A stretch of DNA of 64,000 nt from Arthrobacter sp. Leaf69 (lineage in GTDB: Bacteria > Actinomycetota > Actinomycetes > Actinomycetales > Micrococcaceae). Under the pieces are notes generated by a model. It did no database searches, was not told the DNA's origin, and worked only from the letters and a program-made list of their open reading frames with translations. Positions 18,930 through 27,052 of this stretch are shown in pieces; the stretch's first letter is position 1, and each line of letters begins with the position of its first letter. A program made the position numbers and the translations under genes. The stretch spans positions 1 to 64,000 of the forward strand of contig NZ_LMLR01000013.1 in the NCBI RefSeq assembly GCF_001422645.1, in the 5' to 3' direction.

Positions 18930-18982
18930 GGATGCCACAATTGCCTAGTATTTGGCCCCCAAACGACTCGCGGTTCGCTTCA

Positions 18983-18992
18983 GTGTATACAC
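18983..18992. promoter_or_regulatory. GTGTATACAC palindrome, operator for prpE
   Basis: The second identical palindrome, 63 bases from the first. It ends 5 bases before the -35 hexamer of the prpE promoter candidate. The surrounding bases (CAGTGTATACACGG) match the first copy over 13 positions. Confidence 0.6.
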
Positions 18993-18997
18993 GGGCC

Positions 18998-19026
18998 TTG
19001 TGGGCTGAGCCGGGGCGGGCTACCAT
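18998..19026 (+). promoter_or_regulatory. Candidate prpE promoter
   Basis: TTGTGG (18998-19003) and TACCAT (19021-19026) are separated by 17 bases. The -10 lies 36 bases before the ATG at 19063. Confidence 0.5.
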
Positions 19027-19062
19027 AACGTCCATCACATCGTCGTGGACGGGACTCATTTC

Positions 19063-20955
19063 ATGGTTACCAAGAACTACCGGGACAGCTACACACGCAG
19101 CCTGGAGAAGCCCGAAGCCTTCTGGCTCGAAGCCGCCGCGGAGATCTCGTGGTCCACCCCGCCGCAGCGCGCCTTGGACTCAGGCAGGGCGCCACTGTTC
19201 GACTGGTTCCCCGACGGCGTGCTCAACACGTCCTACAACGCGCTGGACCGCCATGTGGAGGAAGGCCGGGGCGGGCAGGACGCCCTGATCTATGACTCCG
19301 CCATGCTCGGCACACAGCGGCGCTACAGCTACGCCGAGCTCACGGACCTCGTCGCCCGGTTTGCCGGCGTCCTGCGCAACCGTGGCGTGGGCAAGGGCGA
19401 CCGAGTCGTCATCTACATGCCGATGATCCCCGAGGCCGCCATCGCCATGCTGGCCACCGCCCGGCTTGGTGCCGTGCACTCCGTCGTCTTCGGCGGCTTC
19501 GCCCCCAAGGAACTTGCCGCCCGCATCCGCGACGCCGCGCCCGCCGCCGTGGTCACGGCGTCCGGCGGCATCGAACCCTCGCGCCGGATCGAGTACCTCC
19601 CCGCCGTCGAGGAGGCCCTCGGCCTGGCCGGAGCGCCGGACACTCCGGTGGTGGTCAAGGCCCGGGACGGCTTCAATTCCACGGTGTCCGACCACTCCGG
19701 CTGGCTGGACTGGGACACCGAGATGGCCACCGCCGCGCCCGCCGCTCCGGTGGACGTCAAAGCCACGGATCCGCTCTACATCCTGTACACCTCGGGGACC
19801 ACGGGTGCCCCCAAGGGTGTGGTGCGGGACAACGGCGGCCACGCCGTGGCGCTCAGCTGGACCCTGGCGAACATCTACGACGTCGGGCCCGGCGACGTGA
19901 TGTGGACCGCCTCCGACGTCGGCTGGGTGGTGGGGCACTCCTACATCGTGTACGGGCCCCTGCTGGCCGGCGCCACGACCGTCATCTACGAAGGCAAACC
20001 CGTGGGAACGCCCGACGCCGGTGCGTTCTGGCGGGTGATCGAGGACCACAAGGTCAACGTGCTCTTCACGGCGCCCACCGCCCTGCGGGCCATCCGTAAG
20101 ACCGATCCCGAGGCGAAGCTGCTCGAAAAGTACGACATTTCCAGCCTGCGCACCCTGTTTGCCGCCGGCGAACGCCTGGACACCGATACCTTCCACTGGG
20201 CCTCGCGGATCCTGGGCGTCCCGGTGGTGGACCACTGGTGGCAGACCGAGACCGGCTGGGCCATCTGCGCCAACCCCCGCGGGCTGGACGGCCTGCCCAT
20301 CAAGGCCGGCTCGCCCAGTGTGCCGATGCCCGGCTTCAAGCTGAACATCGTCGACGGAGCCGGCATGGAGGTTGGGGCGGGGACCGAGGGCAACATCGTC
20401 CTGGCGCTCCCGCTGCCGCCCGGCACGCTGACAACGCTCTGGGGCAACGACGAGCGCTACATCTCCTCCTACCTGCAGGCATTCGAGGGCTACTACGCCA
20501 CGGGAGATTCCGGTTACCGGGACGAGGACGGGTACCTCTTCGTGATGGGCCGCACCGACGACATCATCAACGTCGCCGGTCACCGGCTGTCCACCGGCGC
20601 CATGGAGCAGGTGATCGGCCAACACCCGGCCGTGGCCGAATGCGCCGTGATCGGCCTCGCGGACCCGTTGAAGGGCCAGCGCCCCAGCGGCTACGTGGTG
20701 CTCAAGTCAGGGGTGGATGTGCCCGAGGAAATCCTGGTCAAGGACCTCATCGCGCTGGTCCGGCGCGACATCGGCGCCGTTGCGGATTTCAAGCACGTCA
20801 CCGTGGTGGAGGCCCTGCCCAAGACCCGCTCCGGGAAGATCCTGCGCAAGACTATGCGCCAGATCGCCGACGGCGACGACTACGTGGTGCCCTCGACGAT
20901 CGAAGACGCAGGCGTGATCGACCAGCTCATCGGAACCTTGCGGCCCGGCCAGTAG
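19063..20955 (+). CDS. prpE: Propionyl-CoA synthetase (acetyl-CoA synthetase family)
   Basis: Activates propionate to propionyl-CoA with ATP. The 630-residue ANL-family ligase has the N-terminal ACAS region (NTSYNALDRHVEEGRG), the P-loop motif YTSGTTGAPKGV, WWQTETGWAI, the hinge region MGRTDDIINVAGHRLSTG and the C-terminal acetylatable Lys in KTRSGKILRKTMRQ. ATG 19063 was chosen over GTG 19045 because GGACGGGA lies 8 bases before it. It is divergent from the GntR-prpDBC genes and shares the operator region. The propionate preference is inferred from that context. Confidence 0.88.
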   Translation: MVTKNYRDSYTRSLEKPEAFWLEAAAEISWSTPPQRALDSGRAPLFDWFPDGVLNTSYNALDRHVEEGRGGQDALIYDSAMLGTQRRYSYAELTDLVARFAGVLRNRGVGKGDRVVIYMPMIPEAAIAMLATARLGAVHSVVFGGFAPKELAARIRDAAPAAVVTASGGIEPSRRIEYLPAVEEALGLAGAPDTPVVVKARDGFNSTVSDHSGWLDWDTEMATAAPAAPVDVKATDPLYILYTSGTTGAPKGVVRDNGGHAVALSWTLANIYDVGPGDVMWTASDVGWVVGHSYIVYGPLLAGATTVIYEGKPVGTPDAGAFWRVIEDHKVNVLFTAPTALRAIRKTDPEAKLLEKYDISSLRTLFAAGERLDTDTFHWASRILGVPVVDHWWQTETGWAICANPRGLDGLPIKAGSPSVPMPGFKLNIVDGAGMEVGAGTEGNIVLALPLPPGTLTTLWGNDERYISSYLQAFEGYYATGDSGYRDEDGYLFVMGRTDDIINVAGHRLSTGAMEQVIGQHPAVAECAVIGLADPLKGQRPSGYVVLKSGVDVPEEILVKDLIALVRRDIGAVADFKHVTVVEALPKTRSGKILRKTMRQIADGDDYVVPSTIEDAGVIDQLIGTLRPGQ

Positions 20956-20977
20956 GCCGCCAGCCAAGCGCGCCCCA

Positions 20978-21052
20978 GCCCGACGCCGAGTGTGCATTTC
21001 GCGGGAGTGTTTCCGTGGCACATTGCCGCGAAAATGCACACTCGATGGGCGT
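20978..21052. repeat. Palindromic intergenic repeat, copy 1 (REP-like)
   Basis: The arm CGAGTGTGCATTTCGCGG (20987-21004) pairs with CCGCGAAAATGCACACTCG (21026-21044), with one bulged base. The 21-base centre is partly self-complementary. The preceding CCCCAGCCCGACGC is shared with copy 2. It lies just after prpE and could also end its transcript. Confidence 0.8.
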
Positions 21053-21126
21053 GTCGGCCGGTGGTACGCTCCGTATACATTCTCGGCACCCGCCCTGCGT
21101 GGCCAAAGCGAGGGGACCAACCGACC

Positions 21127-21807
21127 ATGGGACGCCGTTACCGCTCGCCGGAGTCACCCGGGTCCACCATGGGCAATGCCGGAGCAATCTCATGGCTGTT
21201 CATACTGGTGGCTGCGCTGGTCGGCTGTGGCCCGGTTGGCGGGACGGAGCCGCCCGCAGCGACTCCAGGGCAGGCGACTCCGGCGCAGGCCGGCCTTGGC
21301 GCTTCACAAGGAACCGATTGCATAATTCGTGACGAGTCGGGCCAGCAAGTATGGTTCGGCGAGGCGGACCCCAGCGTGACCGCCGTCGGAAATGCGCTCC
21401 AGGCCATCGTTGAGGAGCACAACGACCAGACCACGGGAGTTGCGCTGTGCTCGCACTACGAGGGAGCAACGATCTTTGTTGTCTCGCCCGGCCATGATGT
21501 GCAGCAATCCATCGCAGAAGTCGCGTCAAAATTCCCCGATCTGCACGTGATCACCCGTGCAACCACAGCGTCCATTTCCCAGTTGTCGGCCGCAGGCAGG
21601 AAGCTGCTCCAGAGCCCGGGCATGCAGGGCCTCGTTACAGGTGCCGGCCCAGACATGTACTCCGGCGGACTCCGCATCACCGTGGCCCAGGACAAATGGC
21701 CACTGTCGGCGACAGAAAAGGGCCGAATTGACGATGCCGTGAAAGTCCTCAACGGCTCACGGCTGCCTCTCATCTACGAGCAGGGCGGCACAGCGGTCTT
21801 GGATTGA
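21127..21807 (+). CDS. Putative lipoprotein of unknown function
   Basis: A 226-residue protein with a lipoprotein signal: a charged start, hydrophobic stretch AISWLFILVAALVGC and lipobox LVGC with Cys at about residue 36. A second ATG at 21169 would give a more typical signal length. The mature part begins with a Pro/Ala/Thr linker, and the rest has alternating strands and helices (VTAVGNALQAIVEEHNDQTT). A TATACAT -10-like site is near 21071. It stands alone between two palindromic repeats and shares no evident function with its neighbours. Confidence 0.6.
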   Translation: MGRRYRSPESPGSTMGNAGAISWLFILVAALVGCGPVGGTEPPAATPGQATPAQAGLGASQGTDCIIRDESGQQVWFGEADPSVTAVGNALQAIVEEHNDQTTGVALCSHYEGATIFVVSPGHDVQQSIAEVASKFPDLHVITRATTASISQLSAAGRKLLQSPGMQGLVTGAGPDMYSGGLRITVAQDKWPLSATEKGRIDDAVKVLNGSRLPLIYEQGGTAVLD

Positions 21808-21819
21808 TCGACCCGAGCC

Positions 21820-21892
21820 CCAGCCCGGCGCCGAGTAGGCATTTCGCGGCAATGTTCCACGGAATCACTGCCGCGAAATGCGCACTCGGCGG
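21820..21892. repeat. Palindromic intergenic repeat, copy 2 (REP-like)
   Basis: The arm CGAGTAGGCATTTCGCGG (21832-21849) pairs with CCGCGAAATGCGCACTCG (21871-21888). It shares CCCCAGCCCGGCGCCGAGT with copy 1 and the ATTTCGCGG/CCGCGAAAT core. It sits between the converging lipoprotein and response regulator genes. Confidence 0.8.
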
Positions 21893-21909
21893 ACGAGGGA
21901 GCGGAAGGC

Positions 21910-22629
21910 TTACGACGCCGGCCGAGTCCAGCGGTATTCGTTCTCCGGCCGGCCCGGTGTGCCGTAACGTGCCGTCCGGGAGACCGTGCCGGCGTCGGCG
22001 AGGTATTCCAGGTAGCGCCGGGCGGTGACCCGGGACATGCCGAGTGCGTCCATGACCTCGCTCGCTGACACGGCCCCGGACTGCTGCTTCATGAAGTCCT
22101 GCACCGAGTCCAGCGTTGACGCGGCCAGGCCCTTGGGCAGCGGCAGCTCGGAAGGCGCCCGCAGGCTCGCAAAGGCCTGGTCCACGTCGCTCTGCGACGC
22201 GCCGGGACCGGCGTGTCCGGCGGCGGGGGAGGTCAGCTGCTCGCGGAAGTGACGGTAGCTGGCGAGCTTGTCCGCGAACGTGGCGAAGGTGAACGGCTTG
22301 ATCAGGTACTGGACCACCCCGGTGGCCACCGCGCTGCGGACTATATTCAGTTCCCGGACGGCTGTGATGGCGATGATGTCGGCGAACAATCCGGCGGCGC
22401 GCATCCGCCGCGCGATGTCCAGCCCATGCAGGTCCGGCAGGTTCATGTCCAGCAGCACCAGCTCCACGGGGGTGCCCGCCGCTGCGAAGTCCGTCATCAG
22501 CCGGAGCGCGGACTGTCCGTCCGGGGCCGAACCGGCCAGCGTGAATCCCTCCAGCCGGCCGATGTAGGCGGCGTGGGCTGCCGCGGCGATGGGCTCGTCT
22601 TCGACGACGAGTACACGGATGTCGCTCAT
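21910..22629 (-). CDS. CitB/DctR-family response regulator
   Basis: A 239-residue two-component regulator. The receiver domain has the acidic pair in VVEDEP, the phospho-acceptor Asp in LLDMNLPDLHGLD, and the Lys in YLIKPFTFATF. The C-terminal helix-turn-helix (GAVSASEVMDALGMSRVTAR) is of the CitB/DcuR type. Its ATG overlaps the kinase stop by 3 bases (ATGA), so the pair is translationally coupled. The probable target is the divergent dctA. Confidence 0.92.
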   Translation of the reverse strand: MSDIRVLVVEDEPIAAAAHAAYIGRLEGFTLAGSAPDGQSALRLMTDFAAAGTPVELVLLDMNLPDLHGLDIARRMRAAGLFADIIAITAVRELNIVRSAVATGVVQYLIKPFTFATFADKLASYRHFREQLTSPAAGHAGPGASQSDVDQAFASLRAPSELPLPKGLAASTLDSVQDFMKQQSGAVSASEVMDALGMSRVTARRYLEYLADAGTVSRTARYGTPGRPENEYRWTRPAS

Positions 22630-24335
22630 TGCTGTCCCTCGGTGGTCAGTGATGTCGCCGTTGATGCCGCCGGCGACGTTGGCAGCGTGACCCGGAACAG
22701 CGCCCCGGCCGGGCTTGTGATTGTCATGGTACCGCCGAGCCGCTGCACCGCCTGGCGGACCAGCGCCAGCCCCAGGCCCCGCCCGAACGGCCCCGGAGAC
22801 TTGGTGCTGAAGCCGTGCCGGAAGATGTCGTCCACAGCCTGCGGATCGATCCCGGGGCCGCTGTCCTCCACCGTGATCTCCAAGGCGCCGGGGGAGGCCT
22901 CCACCGTGAGCTCCACGAGTCTTGGCGCGGGTGCCTCGGCCGCGGCGTCGATGGCGTTGTCCAGGAGGTTGCCCAGGATGGCCACAAGGTCCTGCACCGC
23001 CAGCCCGGTCACTGGAGTGGGCCCATGCCCGTTCCCGCCGGTGTTGAGGGTCAACTCGACGCCCCGCTCGTGGGCCTCGGCGGCCTTGCCCATGATGAGG
23101 GCTCCCAGCACAGGCTCCTCGATGGAACTCACCAGGTCATCGGTCAGCCGCTGGCTGAGCTCAAGGTCCTGGGTGGCGAAGTCCAAGGCTTCCGTGCCCC
23201 GTCCCAGCTCCATCAGGGAGACGATCGTATGCAGCCGGTTGGCGTGTTCGTGGGTCTGGGCGCGCAGGGCATCGGAGAGCGTGCGCATGGTCTCCAGCTC
23301 GCTGCCGAGGGACTCGATCTCCGTGCGGTCGCGGATCGTGGCGACGGTTCCGTAGACGGCCGCGCCGGTGCGTCCGGCGGCGGAGCCGGGCCCGACGGCG
23401 GGTCCCTGGTTCACCACGAGGATCCGCGAGCCGGTCAGGTGGATCTCGTCGAGCGCGGTCCGGCCCGATTCGAATAGTTCCCTGAGGCTGGGGGCCAGCG
23501 GGAGGTCAGCGAGCGACGGCGCCTCCTGCCGGCCGCCGTCGGCCGCTGTACCGTCGCCGCCGGCAGCCGCATCTCCGGGGTTTGACGTGCGGGGAGCGAG
23601 GCCCAGCAGTTCGGCGGCCTGGTCGTTGTACATCACCACCTTGCCCTTGGGATCTATCAGAATGACGCCTTCGCGGACCGAGTGAAGGACAGATTCGTAG
23701 TACGCGAAGAGCTGGGCGAGCTGCTCCGGGCCCCAGCCCCGGGTGACCTGCCGGAGGTACCGTCCCAGCAGCCAGGACGCCGCCGATCCGCCCGCGAGCA
23801 GGGCCAGCCCGATCGCGAGCAGCGCCGGCAGCCTGCCGGAGACGGCGATGTCCACGGTGCGGACGGTTACCCCGGCTGCGACGAGGGCCCGCACCGTGCC
23901 GTCCGCGTCCTTGACCGGGGCAATGGTGCGGACGGAGGGGCCGAGGGTGCCGGCCGTGATTTCGGTGAAGACCTGGCCGTTCAGGGCGGCGTCGATGGAG
24001 CCGATATAGGGCTTGCCGAGTTCCTCGTTCTTCGGGTGGGTCCACCGGGTGCGGTCCGGCGCCATGATCGTGATGAAGTCAGCGTCCGCGTCCGCCATGA
24101 CCTTGAGGGCGTAGGGCTGCAGGAGGGGCGTGGGATCCGCGGCGCCTGCCGCGTCCAGCACGAGGGGGTTGTCCGCCATGGTGGTCGCGACGGCGGCCAT
24201 CCGCCGGCCGGCCTCGTCATAGGCCTGGTCGCGGGCATCAACGAACGTGGCCGTGCCGACGACGGCCGTCAGTGCCAGCATAAACAGCAGATGGGCAACA
24301 AACAGCCGTCGGGCGATGCTCCAGCGGTGGATCAT
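22626..24335 (-). CDS. CitA/DcuS-type sensor histidine kinase
   Basis: A 569-residue membrane kinase. The N-terminal span (RLFVAHLLFMLALTAVVGTA) is followed by an extracytoplasmic PAS-like sensor (about 35-165) typical of di/tricarboxylate sensors, a second span (LPALLAIGLALLAGGSAASW), and a cytoplasmic PAS (SVREGVILIDPKGKVVMYND). The kinase core has the H box THEHANRLH, N box GNLLDNAIDAA, and G boxes EDSGPGID and GRGLGLALVRQ. The start ATG at 24335 follows GGAAGG; the upstream start at 24365 is less likely. It likely senses a C4-dicarboxylate or citrate. Confidence 0.92.
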   Translation of the reverse strand: MIHRWSIARRLFVAHLLFMLALTAVVGTATFVDARDQAYDEAGRRMAAVATTMADNPLVLDAAGAADPTPLLQPYALKVMADADADFITIMAPDRTRWTHPKNEELGKPYIGSIDAALNGQVFTEITAGTLGPSVRTIAPVKDADGTVRALVAAGVTVRTVDIAVSGRLPALLAIGLALLAGGSAASWLLGRYLRQVTRGWGPEQLAQLFAYYESVLHSVREGVILIDPKGKVVMYNDQAAELLGLAPRTSNPGDAAAGGDGTAADGGRQEAPSLADLPLAPSLRELFESGRTALDEIHLTGSRILVVNQGPAVGPGSAAGRTGAAVYGTVATIRDRTEIESLGSELETMRTLSDALRAQTHEHANRLHTIVSLMELGRGTEALDFATQDLELSQRLTDDLVSSIEEPVLGALIMGKAAEAHERGVELTLNTGGNGHGPTPVTGLAVQDLVAILGNLLDNAIDAAAEAPAPRLVELTVEASPGALEITVEDSGPGIDPQAVDDIFRHGFSTKSPGPFGRGLGLALVRQAVQRLGGTMTITSPAGALFRVTLPTSPAASTATSLTTEGQQ

Positions 24336-24382
24336 CAACACCTTCCATGACCAATATGAACGCAAGGGTGATGCGCGTCACT

Positions 24383-24398
24383 CCATCACCAATGATGG
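24383..24398. promoter_or_regulatory. CCATCA-CCAA-TGATGG inverted repeat between citA-type kinase and dctA
   Basis: Six-base perfect arms with a 4-base centre in the 138-base divergent gap. It is a candidate binding site for the CitB-type regulator, resting on symmetry and position only. Confidence 0.4.
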
Positions 24399-24473
24399 TG
24401 GAACACGCAGAACGGACGCGACGGGCCCACAGCCTGGGCCGCACCGACTTCCAGCCTATCCAAGGAGAACACC

Positions 24474-25841
24474 ATGGCCTCTCAACGAGGAGAGTCAGCG
24501 GCACTGGCCGCGACGCCGGTCAAGAAGCGCAAGGGGCTCGACAAGTCCCATTATCTGTACATCGCGGTCATCGCCGCCGTCATCCTCGGGGCCCTGGTGG
24601 GGCTGCTCTTCCCCGAGTTCGCCAAATCCCTGAAGCCCCTCGGTGACGGGTTCATCAAACTCATCAAGATGATGATCGGCCCGGTCATCTTCTGCACCAT
24701 CGTGCTGGGCATCGGTTCGATCGCCAAGGCGGCCACCGTCGGCAAGGTCGGCGGTCTGGCGCTGGGCTACTTCATGGTCATGTCCACCTTCGCGCTGGCC
24801 ATCGGCCTCGTGGTCGGCAACCTGATCCACCCGGGCGAGGGCCTCAAGCTGGCCCCCTACGATCCGAACAAGAAGGCCGCCACTGACAGCACCGTCGACT
24901 TCCTGCTGGGCATCATCCCCGGCGACATCCCGGTTCTGCCGACCCTTCTCGCCGCGCTGCTGGTGGGCTTCGCCCTCCAGCAGATGGGGTCGCAGGGCGC
25001 CCCGATCCTCAAGGCCGTCGGCTACGGCCAGGCCCTCGTCTTCCGCATCCTGGTCATGATCATGTGGCTGGCCCCGGTCGGAGCCTTCGGCGCGATCGCC
25101 GCCGTCGTCGGCGCCACCGGCATGCAGGCCATTCTCAGCATGGCCACCCTGATGGGCGCGTTCTACATCACCTGCGCCCTGTTCATCGTGGTGATCCTCG
25201 GCGGCCTGCTCAAGGTCGTCGCCGGCGTCAACATCTTCCGGCTGATGAAGTACCTCGGCCGCGAGTACCTGCTGATCTTCTCCACCTCATCCTCCGAAGC
25301 CGCCCTGCCGCGCCTGATTGCGAAGATGGAACACCTGGGCGTGTCCAAACCGGTTGTCGGCGTCACGGTCCCCACCGGCTACTCCTTCAACCTCGACGGC
25401 ACCGCCATCTACCTGACCATGGCATCCCTGTTCGTGGCCAACGCCATGGGCACCCCGCTGGACCTCGGCGCCCAGGTCTCCCTCCTGATCTTCATGATCA
25501 TTGCCTCCAAGGGGGCTGCCGGTGTCACCGGCGCCGGGCTGGCCACCCTGGCTGCCGGACTCCAGGCCCATAAGCCGGAACTGCTCGGCGGCGTCGGCAT
25601 GATCGTCGGAATCGACCGCTTTATGTCCGAGGCCCGCGCCCTGACCAACTTCACCGGCAACGCCGTCGCCACCGTGCTGATCGGCACGTGGGTCAAGGAA
25701 ATCGACGGCGGACGCGTAGAGCGGGTCCTCGCCGGCGGCGAACCCTTCGACGAGCAGACGATGATCGCCGGACACGGTGTGCACGATGCGGCCCCGGAAG
25801 CTACCACCGAGCCGGCCCGGCCGGTTCTGGCTAACGCCTGA
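24474..25841 (+). CDS. dctA: C4-dicarboxylate transporter DctA
   Basis: Imports succinate, fumarate and malate with cations across the membrane. At 455 residues it belongs to the DAACS family. After a Lys-rich N-terminus come several spans, the serine-rich reentrant loop STSSSEAALPRL, the GYSFNLDGTAIYL motif, and SKGAAGVTGAG and DRFMSEARALTNFTGNAVA, which form the substrate and cation sites. AAGGAG lies 8 bases before the ATG. It is divergent from its probable two-component regulators. Confidence 0.95.
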   Translation: MASQRGESAALAATPVKKRKGLDKSHYLYIAVIAAVILGALVGLLFPEFAKSLKPLGDGFIKLIKMMIGPVIFCTIVLGIGSIAKAATVGKVGGLALGYFMVMSTFALAIGLVVGNLIHPGEGLKLAPYDPNKKAATDSTVDFLLGIIPGDIPVLPTLLAALLVGFALQQMGSQGAPILKAVGYGQALVFRILVMIMWLAPVGAFGAIAAVVGATGMQAILSMATLMGAFYITCALFIVVILGGLLKVVAGVNIFRLMKYLGREYLLIFSTSSSEAALPRLIAKMEHLGVSKPVVGVTVPTGYSFNLDGTAIYLTMASLFVANAMGTPLDLGAQVSLLIFMIIASKGAAGVTGAGLATLAAGLQAHKPELLGGVGMIVGIDRFMSEARALTNFTGNAVATVLIGTWVKEIDGGRVERVLAGGEPFDEQTMIAGHGVHDAAPEATTEPARPVLANA

Positions 25842-25860
25842 TACGCAGCACGACCCCACA

Positions 25861-25900
25861 AAACCGCCCGGACGCCCCCAAGGGTCCGGGCGGTTTTTCG
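25861..25900 (+). terminator. dctA terminator
   Basis: AAACCGCCCGGA pairs with TCCGGGCGGTTT (25861-25872 with 25885-25896) and is followed by further T residues. A classic rho-independent terminator 19 bases after the dctA stop. Confidence 0.9.
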
Positions 25901-26144
25901 TGCCCGGACGGGAACCTTCGACTTCTACCAGAAGGTTGAGGCTCAAATATTGGCCGCTGTCAAGGTCCGCGGAATACCGTGTCGGGCGCTGTAACCTTGG
26001 GAGGAATAAGATCGGCGCTGGACGTCCAGCACAGATCAAAAAGCATGATGATCACGCAGGCAGCAACACCAAGCAGGCAGAGACATCACGCAGGCAGCAA
26101 CACCAGGCACGACCATCACCGTCATCGAAAGTGTGGATAGATAC
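25901..26144. other. Leader/promoter region of the parA-scpAB genes
   Basis: No gene is supported. The GC content drops around 25920-25960. The segment 26051-26107 has two copies of a 23-base repeat starting ATCACGCAGGCAGCAACACC. The region is the right junction of the accessory block and must carry the promoter for parA. The possible frame at 25777-26148 has no conserved features and spans the dctA end and terminator. Confidence 0.45.
26051..26107 (+). repeat. Two direct repeats upstream of parA
   Basis: ATCACGCAGGCAGCAACACC occurs at 26051-26070 and 26085-26104, offset by 34 bases; a related GCAGGCAG lies between. It could be a binding array for ParA or another factor, or a small slippage duplication. 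Confidence 0.6.
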
Positions 26145-27044
26145 GTGAGCAGCGAACAGGGTTCAGCAACTCTGGAAGGCACCGAACTCGATCTGGAAGA
26201 CGCCGTCATGGGCCCCACCGGGCGCCCTCAACGCGACTTTCCGGAGCCCGCGCCGCTGTCATCCCACGGCCCCGCGCGGGTCATCGCCATGGTCAACCAG
26301 AAGGGCGGAGTGGGTAAAACCACCTCCACCATCAACCTGGCTGCCGCGCTGGCCGAATACGGCCGCCGCGTGCTCCTTGTCGACTTCGACCCGCAGGGCG
26401 CCCTCTCCGCCGGCCTCGGCATCAACCCCCACGAACTGGACCTCACGGTCTACAACGTCCTGATGGACCGCAAGGTGGACATCCGCGACGCCATTCACAA
26501 GACCGGCGTCGAGAACGTGGACCTGCTTCCGGCCAACATCGACCTGTCGGCCGCGGAAGTCCAGCTCGTCAACGAGGTTGCCCGCGAGCAGGTGCTGGAC
26601 CGTGCCCTCAAGAAGGTCGAGGACGATTACGACGTCGTCCTGATCGACTGCCAGCCCTCCCTCGGCCTGCTCACCGTCAACGCGCTGACCGCCGCCCACG
26701 GCGTCATCATCCCGCTCATCTGCGAGTTCTTCGCCCTGCGCGCCGTCGCGCTGCTGGTGGAGACCATCGACAAGGTCCAGGACCGGCTGAACCCCCGGCT
26801 CCAGGTCGACGGCGTCCTGGCCACCATGTATGACGCCCGCACCCTGCACAGCCGCGAGGTGATCTCGCGCCTGGTGGAGGCCTTCGGCGACAAGGTCTTC
26901 GAGACCGTGATCAAGCGGTCCATCAAGTTCGCCGATGCCACCGTCGCGGCCGAGCCCATCACCAGCTACGCCGGCAACCATATCGGCGCCGACGCCTACC
27001 GCAACCTGGCCAAAGAGCTCATTTCGCGCGGCGGCGCGCCCTAG
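26145..27044 (+). CDS. ParA-family ATPase next to scpAB
   Basis: A 299-residue deviant Walker A ATPase. After ~45 less conserved residues comes MVNQKGGVGKTTSTINLAAA, then VDFDPQGALSAGLG (switch) and LIDCQPSLGLLTVNAL (Walker B). No parB is nearby; this is the ParA/Soj paralogue that in actinobacteria sits just before scpA (Rv1708 in M. tuberculosis) and probably takes part in chromosome organisation. Start: GTG 26145 (VSSEQGSATLEG) is preferred; GTG 26133 in frame is the alternative. Neither has a strong Shine-Dalgarno. Confidence 0.88.
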   Translation: MSSEQGSATLEGTELDLEDAVMGPTGRPQRDFPEPAPLSSHGPARVIAMVNQKGGVGKTTSTINLAAALAEYGRRVLLVDFDPQGALSAGLGINPHELDLTVYNVLMDRKVDIRDAIHKTGVENVDLLPANIDLSAAEVQLVNEVAREQVLDRALKKVEDDYDVVLIDCQPSLGLLTVNALTAAHGVIIPLICEFFALRAVALLVETIDKVQDRLNPRLQVDGVLATMYDARTLHSREVISRLVEAFGDKVFETVIKRSIKFADATVAAEPITSYAGNHIGADAYRNLAKELISRGGAP

Positions 27045-27052
27045 TCAGGGCT

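Noticed and set aside
20978..21892. Composite transposon or IS pair
   Set aside because: The repeats contain no transposase gene and no target-site duplication was recognised; they are short hairpins of REP type.
25777..26148. 123-codon gene between dctA and parA
   Set aside because: It overlaps the dctA end, runs through a strong terminator and has no conserved features.
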